Assembly: GCF_011386835.1 (NCBI RefSeq) | Contig: NC_088792.1 | Span: 221,312,394 to 221,376,393 of the forward strand | Length of the DNA: 64,000 nucleotides | Direction: 5' to 3' | DNA from: Chrysemys picta bellii | Lineage: Eukaryota > Chordata > Testudines > Emydidae | Shown: positions 21,629-32,060 of the stretch, one piece after another | Layout of the letters: every line of letters begins with the position of its first letter | How positions within the stretch are numbered: the first letter of the stretch is position 1 | Notes under the pieces: model-generated | What the model saw: the letters and a program-made list of their open reading frames with translations, nothing else | Told to the model about the DNA's origin: nothing | Databases searched by the model: none | Program-made: the position numbers and the translations under genes

Positions 21629-22541
21629 GCCGCGGCTGTCCCTCCATCCGTCTGGGACGGAGGCCACGCCCTCTCGCTACAAGTCCTCTGGAAAGGCACA
21701 GTTTAGGGGGGAATTAACACCAGGGTCTCTGCCACTTGGCAGGGTAGCACAGTCAGGAGGCTCTGCCCTGTAGTCAGGAGAGAGCGATAACAAGTCTATT
21801 AGCCCAGGCCCTCAGCAGCATAGGGCAGCAAAGTCACAAAGCTCTGGCCTGTATTCAGGACAGAGTAATAATGAGTCTATAAGCCCAGGCCTCAAACAGG
21901 GTGGAGCAGGAAACAGTCGGGGGTCCTGGTTCTGGCAGACCACCAACAAACATAGGCCTCTTAGCCTATGGAGGGGAGGCTGCCACCCCAAGGCTGGGGT
22001 GGCAAAGGTAGGGGGACGTGGGCCCACCCGACTCCACCGCATCCCAACCCAGGGCCCTAACAGTGGTGGAGTGGTCTGCCACTGGGTTAGCAGGGAAATG
22101 CAGTTGCAACACACTGGCCAGCTGTCAGTCAGCAACACAGCTGACCTATATTTGACTCCCCTGGGCTACTTCCTACGACTCCCATTTGAAGGGGCATACC
22201 TGGGTCCCAGGGTCATCATCTGTCTCACAGGGATAAATGGATAAGAGCAGCCCCAGCAACTCCTTGGTGCCTTCGGTAACTGGCAGCTCTGGCAGTCCTT
22301 CCAGATCTCGGGTGCTATAGTGGTTGCTGTCGGGTCTGAGCTCCAGCAGCTTGTGAGAGACGTCCTTCTCCTCTGGCTGCTCCTCTCCAGTTGAGCTGGA
22401 GGGCCTGCCTTTTATACTTCCAGTTCCTGTCCTGCCCTCTCCTTCTGGCAGGGCAGGCATGATGTCCTGGCTCTGCCCACCAGAGGGTGTTCGCAGCTGT
22501 CCCTTTTTCCATCTGGGAGGGAGGCCATGGCCCTCACTACA
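21629..22541 (-). mobile_element. LTR-like block, probably minus strand
   Basis: Read on the minus strand, a sequence beginning TGTAGTGAGGGCCATGG at 22541 contains a TATA-type box (GGAAGTATAAAAGG, about 22408-22420). A second, similar start, TGTAGCGAGAGGGCGTGG, lies at 21681. So ~50-bp direct repeats occur 860 bp apart. Between them an ~81-bp unit is repeated in tandem near 21747-21895 (CTCTG(C/G)CCTGTA(G/T)TCAGGA). These are features of an LTR-retroelement remnant, but I could not find a target duplication. The long ORFs across it show no gag, pol or env motif. Confidence 0.5.
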
Positions 22542-22545
22542 GCCT

Positions 22546-23358
22546 GCCAAGGTGCAGATTTCCATTGTTTGTGCTAGTGATGGGAAAATGGGAACTAGCC
22601 TGAGCTTCTCTGAGAGTTGAAAGAGTTCATTTAACTTTCCCCTTACCTTTGTTTGCACACGCCATGGAAATATCAGGATGGCAGAAAAATGCAGACTTGT
22701 CAGTATCTCTAACTTGGCTGAAATTGAGAAGTACTGGAAGTTTCACAAGAAATCCTGTTCTTGTGAGTTTTCCAGCCCAACTGTAAACCAAGGATTTAGA
22801 TACCACAAGCTGCCACCAGTGAAGGCTTTAACAAAACTTGTCTCATGTGAGAATGGTCGATCTTGCCACAACCTTCCAGGATCTGAAAGGCTGGTTGTGT
22901 GTGCAGGGGGGAATAAGAATTAAAAAGATATCTGTGCAGGATTGGGAGTTATCATCTATGAATCCTCAGGAGAGAAATTGGGGAAGAACCTTCCTAGAGT
23001 GAGAAAGAACAGGCTTAGGTGTCCTCTCACTCAACATGCTGGGGCAGAGAAACCTATTGGGGGGATACAGGATTATTATTAGTATTTATTTTTGTATTAC
23101 CATAGTGGTTAGGAGCCCCACTCATGCCAGTAAGACTTCCATTACTTTAGGGAAGCACATAGAAGCCTGAACTCCACAAACTTTGAGGTTGAGTGACAAC
23201 AGCCTTTGAGTATTTTCTCTCTTTTTTTAAATAATAATAAAAAAAATTTGGTTACCAGCCAGCATTAAGAAGGGGTCTTATTCCTGAGTTAGTGTAACCC
23301 ATCAATTAGAAAAATTTCATTGCTACCACATTAGGCACATAACTGTTGGTCACCACAA
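22546..23358. other. Unique DNA
   Basis: No gene or repeat recognised. The text ATTATTAGTATTTATTTTTGTATTACC near 23075 may be an old repeat tail. Confidence 0.4.
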
Positions 23359-23839
23359 GGGTATGTGTAGATGCTGGATGTGGTGCAGTTTTTCTACATC
23401 ATGTAATGCTTAAATATTATTGGGCATTGGATCTGGAAAAAAAATCATAAAATAACAAAAAGGGCCACAACTTGTATAAAGAGATTCATTTTGACCAAAA
23501 TTGGCAGAAAGCTACTAAATACAATTGATAATGCAACTATGTACTCAAAATAATACAATTTTGGAAACTCTGGAAACTATTTAGCTCCAGATGATATATT
23601 CTATGCATCTGCCTCTACTTTTTTGTCTTCAGTTAAAACAAAAATCTGTAGTCACGTGACAGTGTGAGTTTGCAGATTATCAGTGTCATTATTTGTAGAA
23701 TGCACTGATATGAGAAAAGTTTTTCTGTCTGCTATTTTTATGAAGTTATGCAGATAATAAGACCTTTACCCCTAGTTATAAAATATTTTCAATGTTTAAA
23801 ATGCTCTGGCGGATGTCACAAACAGCCCCCAGTCACATC

Positions 23840-26145
23840 AACAGCTCATGGACCCTTACGTTACCCAAGGAAAAATCTGTTCAGATACATTTCCATTTTG
23901 GGAAAACTATGTGACAGATTTCTCCCAACCACTGATGGATTATTTAGCAGCAAAGAGAGATGATAACAAATCTGTGGAACCTGAGACATTTGCAGAGATG
24001 ATTCCCCTTGACTTCCAGTGTCGTCATGTGAATTATGCTTGATGGGGTTGTGTAAACATAGCAGAAGCCAGACTTCTGGAGGAGAAGCCAATTATACATC
24101 ATGCCCTCGTTGATAGTCAGGGAGCAGTATGCTAGACTGCCAGACCCTTCAGTAATGTATGGCATGACATGGACATCAAGCAATCTCTCAGCAGGGACTG
24201 TGGGAAGCATCAGCATCTTTTTGCAAAAGATAAGGCTCTGACCAACTGTTACCTGACTACACATTTTAAGGTAGCTGTAACAGCTTTGAAAAAAGAAATG
24301 TGTGGAATGCAGCCTTCAGCAACTCTCCACAAAAAAGCCACCACAAAACACATGGCTGCAGATTAAACTGCGGTTCAAGATATTATACAATTTATGACTG
24401 AAAGAATGACAGATCCTTTTAGCATTGAACCTGGGACAAACCCAGCCAACAGACAGTTATTTGTGAACATTGCAATGTCTACTATGCCCCCCCCTAAAAT
24501 TGTGGAAATTTTGTGCATGATATGAGAGGATGGTACATAAAAAATGAAGCAGTTTGTAAAAGTAGGCTGCAAAGAGGTGAGGTAGACTTCTTTGATCCCA
24601 TAAAAAGGCATAATCTCAAATCATTTGGTAATCTCAACAAACCAAAAGGAGCAGCAGACCCCACAAGTAATAACTATTGATTCTCAGATATTCAACAAGC
24701 TGATAGATATTGCCCAGTCCAGAGATGTTGATATCCAGGGTTTGATGAAGTATGAGCTGGCATCTGTCCACCTTTCCTTCTTCAATTTGGATGGATCTCG
24801 ATGAAAGACCAAAAAGAGCAACACACTGTCTTGGCTGGAGAAAAAAATCTGTCAATGGGCTGTCAAAAAAATCTGTCAATGTTACCAGCATCACTGAGTC
24901 AGCATTAATCATTACTGACCTCATGATGCTTCTGCAAATAGTATGCACTAATACTGGGAGTTATCTGAGCAACAGTTGAATAATAACCTTAGACTAAAAT
25001 GTCAATACACTACTGTTATTAGTGACAATTATGCAAATAAAAAATCACTCAAGTCTGGTAAGAGAGCTTGCAGGGAGAATGTCCAAATGCAAGAAATTCA
25101 GAACCTCACTGTGTTAACACCGTTACCAAAACAATGTTTAAATATGATATCAAATTCAAAGAATAAAACAAACATGATAAACTTTCTCCAAAGTGACTGG
25201 ATCATGAAGAATGAACAGAGATTGTCACCTACTCATGAGGTGTACCTGGCTGGTGGATTTCATGACTTCTCATGAGCAGTGAAAGTAGTGCCTGGCAGCC
25301 ATTCTGCAATACTAGACTAGAAGCAGATCATGAGGAAGCAAATTTACACATGTTCTGGCATGTTGCTCATGCAAAGCAAGCACTCACAGTAAACAGGGTG
25401 CTAAAGTAGAACTTGAACTCAGGTGTTGCATCTATGTGCTCAAGATATTGCTCTATTCTTGGGGGTAGACAAATTCTATTTCAAAACCAGCATTGGCCAA
25501 AAGAAGAGATTCACTCCCATGCATAGCGTGGCTATGGAGCTGGGAACAGACATGCGTCTTATACTGCCAAACATTCATGCTGTCAGCGGATGTGACTCTA
25601 CCTCAGCTTTCAGTGGCAAAGGAAAAAAGAGATGGCTGAAGACAGCACCCAGAGCTCATATAGGGTTTGAAACATTTTGAGAGCAGGACATCTCAAATAG
25701 AGGAAGTGACAGAGGCAGTCTGTGCGTCACAGGTATCTTTATTGTACTGTGGTAAGAAGTAAGCATCTCTGGATAATGTGCAGTATGAGTTGTTTGCTAA
25801 GAAGAACAAAGCAAGAGAGAAACTGCCACCAACAATGGACTCCTTCAGGCAGCACCTGTAATGTGCAAATTATCAGACATACATATGGAATCATGCAACA
25901 GTTCAGTATCTTCAAGTGTTCACTGTCAGCAATGAGTGGGTGATAGATAGCAAGGGACGTCTTGTTCCGAACATGATGGTGCTGCTACCCCACTTGTTCC
26001 AGAAGCCGTCCTGACCTTTGTGTAACAAGAAGATGCAGATGTCACAGGGAAGATTTGGTGTGCTCTATTCCATGCACCTGTGACAGTGACGAGTGTAGCA
26101 AGAGAGTGTTGAACACATCAGACACAGATTCTGAGGGGGAATAGA
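23840..26145 (+). pseudogene. Decayed ORF of the 23.4-27.0 kb element, FEN1/XPG-like motif near its end
   Basis: Plus-strand fragments in shifting frames read as one long protein broken by more than ten stops and several frameshifts. Readable parts are YVTDFSQPLMDYLAAKRDDN, EMIPLDFQCRHVNYA, NVWHDMDIKQSLSRDCGKH, ALKKEMCGMQPS, LHKKATTKHMAA and, at 25423-25680, NIHAVSGCDSTSAFSGKGKK. I recall such proteins as widespread, uncharacterised, repeat-encoded proteins in animal genomes. The GCD-S-F-G-GKK segment resembles the helix-two-turn-helix part of FEN1/XPG nucleases (GCDYxxSIxGIGxK), which is inference. The segment near 24235 (FAKDKALTNCYLTTHFK) has neighbouring stops. It is not functional. Confidence 0.6.
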
Positions 26146-26820
26146 AATGTTTCAACTATCTGCAAATTACTATGACTATATTTGTGAGTAAATATAGCTT
26201 GAAAGGGTGTTGCATTAGACATTGGGTAGCTTATAGTTATATCTAGGGGTAACATAAGAGTACATGGTTATACTTTGTCTTGTATGAATATATCATGTGA
26301 ATAACATTCTACAACCCTTACATAACGGTAATGACTCTTAGAAGTAGCTTACCCATATTGTCATGGTATTCAGTGATAGTAACAAGATTATTACGGTTGT
26401 ACCACCTGTGCGTTAGACTTGTGTCTTCAGATAACATCAAAAATATATATTTTATAATTAGGGGACAGGGATTTTATTATGTATATAACTTTGTAAAAAT
26501 AGCAGGCAGAAAAACTTCTCAAATCAATCCATTCTACAAATAATGTCAAATATTTTGATGTATTACATGATACAAACAAGCTCACATGGTCATGTGACTT
26601 TTGATTTAACTGAAGGCAAAAAACTAGAGGCAAATGCATAGAATATATCACCTGGGGCTAAATAGTTCCAAACTTTCCAAAACAGTACTATTTTGAGTAT
26701 ATAGTCGGATTATCAAATGTATTTAGTAGCTTTCTGCCAATTTTGGTCAAAATGAAACTTCTTGTGGCCCATTTTGTGATTTTTATCATGTTTTTCAGAT
26801 TGGATGCCCGCTAACATTTA

Positions 26821-26933
26821 GAGTAGCAGCCGTGTTAATCTGTATCTGCAAAAAGAACAGGAGTACTTGTGGCACCTTAGAGACTAACAAATTTGTTAGT
26901 CTCTAAGGTGCCACAAGTATTCTTGTTCTTTTC
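26821..26933. mobile_element. Minimal Penelope-like insertion, near-perfect palindrome (113 bp)
   Basis: Two head-to-head PLE 3' ends share the arm CACCTTAGAGACTAACAAAT and its complement. An 11-bp direct repeat with one mismatch (GCTAACATTTA at 26810-26820, GCTAATATTTA at 26934-26944) flanks them. It interrupts the right inverted terminus of the 3.6-kb element and so is younger. Confidence 0.85.
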
Positions 26934-26996
26934 GCTAATATTTAAGCATTACATGATATAGAAAAACTGCACCATTTCCAGCATCTACATCCACCC

Positions 26997-28019
26997 GGAT
27001 GTTGAACACAGTGCCTAACATTGATAGCAATGACATTTTTCTAGCTCTTGAGTTACTCCTCAGTGCCCAGAATGGGTCCGGTCTGGTAGACCAATTGTGG
27101 TTGTTAACCTGGTATATCAGTTCTAAGTGCCTTTCTGTAACATGCAACGGTGGAGAGGCAGGAGAAGGACATTTTTTCCAGAATTATATTTTTCCCCCAA
27201 TGAGCATTTATTTTCAGGCAATGTAGTGTCACTTTAAAGTTTCCTTTCTTTGTGCCTGCTCTCAACCTATGACAATCCCAGTTTTGAGCTTAGTGTATAT
27301 CAAGTGTAAATGTGTGCATGTGTGTGTGTAATATGCTAGCTTTTCTAGAGACTTTTTCTGGCTATTCTCCAGGCAATTAGGTGTCACCAAGTTGAAGGAA
27401 GTCAAATTTCTCTGAAGATAGTGTCACAATAGTGTGGGCCCAAATTTTGACCTTCAGCCTGCTGAAATTCAGTGTTTTTAACCGAATTAGCGGGTGTGAA
27501 CACAGATGGCTTGAAAGTACACACAGAGTTTTCAGGAACTCCTGTGAAGTGAAATCCAAGTCTCACACAGCTACTGCTATTTTATTTTTGCCTATAACTA
27601 GGTTTGAAAAGTCACAACTAGATTTCTTGAAAATAACTTCTTAAAGCCGAATTACTGCTAGCATCCCTGTAAAAGCCAAACCAGCAGGCAGTATGCATGA
27701 GCCACGGAAAGTAATAACCAAGGAAGCTAACTTCAGTTTCAAGCTTCTATGGAGTTTCTATAAGCATTGGGAAAAATAGATTAAAAATGATGAAAGATAC
27801 CTTGACAGCCCTTTTCAATTATTTACTGGGCAGAGATGATAATGGATGAAGAAAATGTACTGTATCTTCAGCAGTTTGTGCCAGGGTTTGTGGTGCACAA
27901 TAAAAAAAAGAGAAATGGAGTGTTAAGAAGTTAAGGTAAAAATGGAAATATCTTCTTTAAAACAAATGATACTTACTCTGTGTTTATTGCATTGGGTAGA
28001 ATAATAGCATGCTGAGTGG
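26997..28019. other. Unique DNA
   Basis: No gene or known repeat seen. Confidence 0.45.
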
Positions 28020-28105
28020 GGATTTAGCTATCCTTCCATTTAGTTTGACATGAATTAATTCATGATCGCTTGAACCAAGGTTGTCCCCTACAACCATTTC
28101 TTGTG

Positions 28106-28297
28106 GGGGGGGGGAGGGATAGCTCAGTTGTTTGAGCATTAGCCTGCTAAACCCAGGGTTGTGAATTCAATCCTTGAGGGGGCCATTTAGGGATCTGGGG
28201 CAAAAATCGGTCTAGAGATTGGTCCTGCTTTGAGCAGGGGGTTGGACTTGATGACCTCCTGAGGTCCCTTCCAACACTGATATTCTATGATTCTATG
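28106..28297 (+). mobile_element. tRNA-derived SINE with CR1-like tail, plus strand
   Basis: After a G run, GGGAGGGATAGCTCAGTTG gives the pol III A box and AATTCAATCC the degenerate B box. A GATCTGGGGCAAAAATCGG segment follows. The tail GGACTTGATGACCTCCTGAG and the terminal ATTCTATGATTCTATG match the CR1 3' end at 15060-15128, consistent with mobilisation by CR1. It interrupts CR1 copy B. Confidence 0.9.
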
Positions 28298-28351
28298 AGG
28301 TCCTCACTACTCACCAAAACCAAATCTAAAATGGCATCCCCTCTTGTTGGT

Positions 28352-29812
28352 TCATAGATTCATAGACTCTAGGACTGGAAGGCACCTCGAGAGGTCATCG
28401 AGTCCAGTCCCCTGCCCTCATGAAAGGACCAAATACTGTCTAGACCATCCCTGATAGACATTTATCTAACCTACTCTTAAATATCTCCAGAGATGGAGAT
28501 TCCACAACCTCCCTAGGCAGTTTATTCCAATGTTTAACCACCCTGACAGTTAGGAACTTTTTCCTAATGTCCAACCTAAACCTCCCTTGCTGCAGTTTAA
28601 GCCCATTGCTTCTTGTTCTATCCTTAGAGGCTAAGATGAACAAGTTTTCTCCCACCTCCTTATGACACCTTTTTAGATACCTGAAAACTGCTATCATGTC
28701 CCCCTTCAGTTTTCTCTTTTCCAAACTAAACAAACCCAATTCTTTCAGCCTTCCTTCATATGTCATGTTCTCTAGACCTTTAATCATTCTTGTTACTCTT
28801 CTCTGGACCCTCTCCAATTTCTCCACATCTTTCTTGAAATGTGGTGCCCAGAACTGGACACAATACTCCAGCTGAGGCCTAACCAGCGCAGAGTAGAGTG
28901 GAAGAATGACTTCTTGTGTCTTGCTTACAACACACCTGTTAATGCATCCCAGAATCACGTTTGCTTTTTTTGCAACAGCATCACACTGTTGACTCATATT
29001 TAGCTTGTGGTCCACTATAACCCCTAGATCCCTTTCTGCCATACTCCTTCCTAGACAGTCTCTTCCCATTCTGTATGTGTGAAACTGATTGTTCCTTCCT
29101 AAGTGGAGCACTTTGCATTTGTCTTTATTAAACTTCATCCTGTTTACCTCAGACCATTTGTCCAATTTGTCCAGATCATTTTGAATTTTGACCCTATCTT
29201 CCAAAGCAGTTGCAATCCCTCCCAGTTTGATATCATCTGCAAACTTAATAAGCATACTTTCTATGCCAATATCTAAGTCGTTGATGAAGATATTGAACAG
29301 AGCCGGTCCCAAAACAGACCGCTGAGGAACCCCACTCGTTATACCTTTCCAGCAGGAATGGGAACCATTAATAACTACTCTCTGAGTATGGTTATCCAGC
29401 TAGTTATGCACTTATAGTAGCCCCATCTAAGTTGTATTTGCCTAGTTTATCGATAAGAATATCATGCGAGACCGTATCAAATGCCTTACTAAAGTCTAGG
29501 TATACCACATCCACCACTTCTCCCTTATCCACAAGACTCGTTATCCTATCAAAGAAAGCTATCAGATTAGTTTGATATGATTTGTTCTTTACAAATCCAT
29601 GCTGGCTATTCCCTATCACCTTACCACCTTCCAGGTGTTTGCAGATGATTTCCTTAATTACTTGCTCCATTATCTTCCCTGGCACGAAAGTTAAACTAAC
29701 TGGTCTGTAGTTTCCTGGGTTGTTTTTATTTCCCTTTTTATAGATGGGCACTATGTTTGCCCTTTTTCAGTCTTCTGGAATCTCTCCTGTCTTCCATGAT
29801 TTTCCAAAGATA
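28352..29812 (-). mobile_element. CR1 LINE copy C, 5'-truncated, nested in copy B
   Basis: It starts (3' end of the element) with TAGATTCATAGACTCTAGG at 28352 and carries most of the RT. It ends 5'-truncated near 29812 (TTTTCCAAAGATAA), after which copy B resumes (CATCAACTACTTGGTGAAGG). It inserted in the same orientation as B. Its RT is less decayed than other copies, but it has one frameshift. Confidence 0.88.
28440..29760 (-). pseudogene. CR1 copy C reverse transcriptase, one frameshift
   Basis: Two open frames of 115 codons (29751-29404) and 290 codons (29312-28440) are one base out of phase, with about 90 bp between them. The first has NYRPVSL, NSQHGF and VYLDFSKAFDTVSH. The second starts just past the expected GSVLGP motif (MGPALFNIFINDLD) and carries LIKFADDIKLGG, the catalytic FADD box, then [24 protein letters not shown] and the conserved C-terminus LFSLEKRKLKGD. 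The reading frame ends near the element's 3' UTR. The endonuclease is lost by 5' truncation. The enzyme would be inactive. Confidence 0.88.
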
Positions 29813-29814
29813 AC

Positions 29815-30540
29815 TACTTCATCAACTACTTGGTGAAGGAATCCATCAGCAATCACATCCAGGAAAATCTGTGCCCTATTATTATTACTAGCACTTGTCC
29901 TCCAGTCTATATTTGGGAAGTTAAAGTCTCTCATGATCACACAATTCCCATTAGTATTTACTTCATTAAAAACATTAAAGAAGTCTCTATCCATATCCAA
30001 ATCAGATCCCAGTGATCTATAGCACACCCCAAGCACTCTCCCAGGGGAGGCGCTAGTAGCTTTCTTCCCCAATGTGATTTTTGCCCAGACAGACTGTCTT
30101 ATCCATTCCATCACTTCTTATTTCTTTACAGTCTACCTCATCATTGATATACAATGCTACTCCACCACCTTTGCCTTTATTTCTATCTTTCCTAAACAGC
30201 ACATACCCTTCAATACCTGTACTCCAGTCATGACTACTATTCCACCATATTTCTGTTATCCCTATAATATCTGGTTTCACTTCCTGCACCAATAACTCTA
30301 GTTCCTCCATTTTGTTACCGAGGCTCCTCGCATTGGTGTACAAACATCTTAATTTTTGCTGTTTGGCTTCGCTCACATTCTTTACCCGATTAGGCACAGA
30401 CATTCTACCGCCAGTATCACCTATTAGATTGGTATCTACACTACCCTTCCTCCTTATGTCCATTCTCCTACCCACGGCTGTATTCTTTCTTACTTTGTTT
30501 TCTTCCCTCTCAATGTTAAAATCCGGCATGGAGATTACCT
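29815..30540 (-). pseudogene. CR1 copy B ORF2 endonuclease, frameshifted
   Basis: The minus strand encodes the APE-type endonuclease in two frames (30529-30053 and 30114-29767). The first has a long leader, CLYTNARSLGNKMEELELLV, GITEIWW and GGGVALYI. The second has VCYRSLGSD and, at about 29930, RDFNFPNIDW, where intact copy A has GDFNFPDIDW. The Gly before the catalytic Asp is thus replaced by Arg. The shift between frames and the missing RT show that it is dead. The first frame begins with an ATG at 30529 that follows ORF1 closely. Confidence 0.82.
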
Positions 30541-30559
30541 GAACATCTCCCCCAAATTC

Positions 30560-31721
30560 CTAGTTTAAAGCTCTCTCAATCAGTTGTGCCAGCCTCCATT
30601 CTAGAAGTCTATTTCCCTCCCTACTCAGGTGAAGTCCATCCCAAGAGAACAGTCCTCTGTCCATGAATGTCTTCCAGTGGCCATACATCCCAAAGACCTC
30701 CTTATAGCACCACTGCCTGAGCCATCTGTTGATCATCATAATCTTGTCACACCTTTGTGGCCCTTCTCTAGGAACAGGCAGAATCCCACTGAAGATCACC
30801 TGAGCCTCGATTTCCTTAAGTGTCTTCCCCAGCCTGGCATAGTCTCCCTTGATACGTTCCAGTGGAAATCTAGCCGTATCATTTGTTCCCACATGAATGA
30901 CAATCAGTGGATTCTTTCCCGCTCCTGTAGGATCCTCTTCAGCCTATGGTCCACATCCCAATCTTAGCACCCAGCAGACAGCACACCCTTCTGTTCTCTG
31001 GATCATCTCTGGTTACAGGCCTGTCTATTCTTCTCAGTAAGGAGTCCCCAGTCACGTAGACCTGCCTTTTCCTGGTGATGGTGCGATTCTCTGGTCTATC
31101 CCCAGTTCCCTCTGGCTGCAAGTCCTCTTGATTCCTATTCTCCCTTGCAATCCTCTGCAACCCATCCCGTATCCTCCTGGGGCTCATATTTGGTGTTGTT
31201 ATCTCCATTGACTCTTCCCCTCTTCCTATAGGACTAGCTGCTCTTCTCTTCTTCCTTGCCCTCTCACCTTCAGCGACCACCTGCTGTGCCCCTTTTTCAT
31301 TTTCCAACTCTGTAAACCTATTCCTGATCTCTATTTCTCCTTCACTAGCCCGTCCTTTTTTCTGCCTGGTTCTCTTAGTCACATGCTTCCACTGTCCACT
31401 TTCCTCACCCAGCAGTCTCCCCTCAGAGTTCTTTGGTCCTACTTCCATCTACAAGTCTGAGCTTTTCCCTTTAGTCTCCTCATGTCTTTGCTCCATCATC
31501 TGCTCGAACCCCCTTCTAAACTCAACCAGAGTTTCCACCTGCATCTCCAATCCTCGGATCTTTTCCTCCATCAGCTCTATCAGGCAGCACTTCATGCAGA
31601 CAAAATTCTTTTCATGTACCCCCTCCAGGATCATGTACATGCCGCAGCTTCCACATCCAGTCATCTTCATTGGGTCTTCCACTGCTTGGGTCACTACCAC
31701 TGCTGCCTCTGTATCTGTCAT
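30560..31721 (-). pseudogene. CR1 copy B ORF1 with GDSL/SGNH-type esterase domain
   Basis: ORF1 of CR1 binds RNA and carries an esterase domain. From the ATG at 31721, 90 codons encode a Cys-rich segment (CGSCGMYM, FVCMKCC) and a coiled-coil-like stretch (ELMEEKIRGLEMQVETLVEF). An in-frame TAG at 31449 breaks it, and the same frame continues for 169 codons with a basic region and VYVTGDSLLRRI, block I (GDS) of SGNH hydrolases. After a frameshift the last 110 codons carry MGTNDTAR (the G-N-D block) and SWDGLHLSREGN (the D-x-x-H block). All catalytic blocks are therefore present in the text, but the gene is broken once by a stop and once by a frameshift. It ends just before ORF2. Confidence 0.88.
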
Positions 31722-32060
31722 AGCCTTCCCACCTAAATCCTGTTAGTCCGGGAAACAAAACAAACCAAACCACCACCACCCACAGCAAAACAACCCCCCC
31801 CAACAAGCACCAAAACACTGCCAGAACACCACACACTCCCTTCACTGGCCTGTCTGATCTTCTGCCTGCCTCTTAGTCTTTCCCCCAAACTCCCCTTGCA
31901 AACTCCCACTCAAACTCCCCTGTTTACACCTAATCAGGGCTCAGCTTCTCTCCCAGCACACTGCCCCTACCAGTCTCTACACCTACAAATACGAATAGCT
32001 ACAAATACCTTCTCCTCCAACAGAACTCCCACTCAAACCCCACTGTTTACAGCTCTGTTT
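31722..32060 (-). promoter_or_regulatory. CR1 copy B 5' UTR / internal promoter region with tandem unit
   Basis: Sequence upstream of ORF1 on the minus strand. An ~35-bp unit (CCCACTCAAACTCCCCTGTTTAC) is repeated ~120 bp apart near 31899-31935 and 32019-32055, resembling the tandem 5' UTR units of full-length LINEs. Promoter function is inferred from position. The outer edge is approximate. Confidence 0.55.

Larger units (their letters stand above)
23359..26996 (+). mobile_element. 3.6-kb element with ~310-bp terminal inverted repeats and a decayed ORF
   Basis: Left 23359-23671 and right 26996 back to about 26580 are inverted copies, for example GTGCAGTTTTTCTA, CATGTAATGCTTAAATATT, TTTTGACCAAAATTGGCAG and GATATATTCTATGCAT. 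The right arm is lengthened by a PLE insertion at 26821-26933. Ends are approximate (GGGT near 23359, ACCC near 26996), and I see no clear target duplication. The interior holds a plus-strand coding region with many stops. No DDE or RT motif is visible. The superfamily is unassigned. Confidence 0.75.
28020..32060 (-). mobile_element. CR1 LINE copy B, 5' half, interrupted twice
   Basis: Minus-strand CR1 with 5' UTR, ORF1 and the ORF2 endonuclease. It is split by a SINE (about 28106-28297) and by CR1 copy C (28352-29812). Around both, the text matches intact copy A (1441-1600): the pieces end ...ACAACCATTTCTT and resume GAGGTCCTCACTACTC. B stops at about 28020, just after the endonuclease, and has no RT or 3' UTR. 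That is the reverse of normal 5' truncation and implies a later deletion or aberrant insertion. Confidence 0.85.

Noticed and set aside
22173..22658. 161-codon minus-strand ORF
   Set aside because: It spans the edge of an LTR-like block with a TATA-like box and shows no gag, pol, env or host protein motif.
24976..25275. An independent 99-codon gene
   Set aside because: It is one of several open pieces of the single decayed coding region of the 23.4-27.0 kb element.
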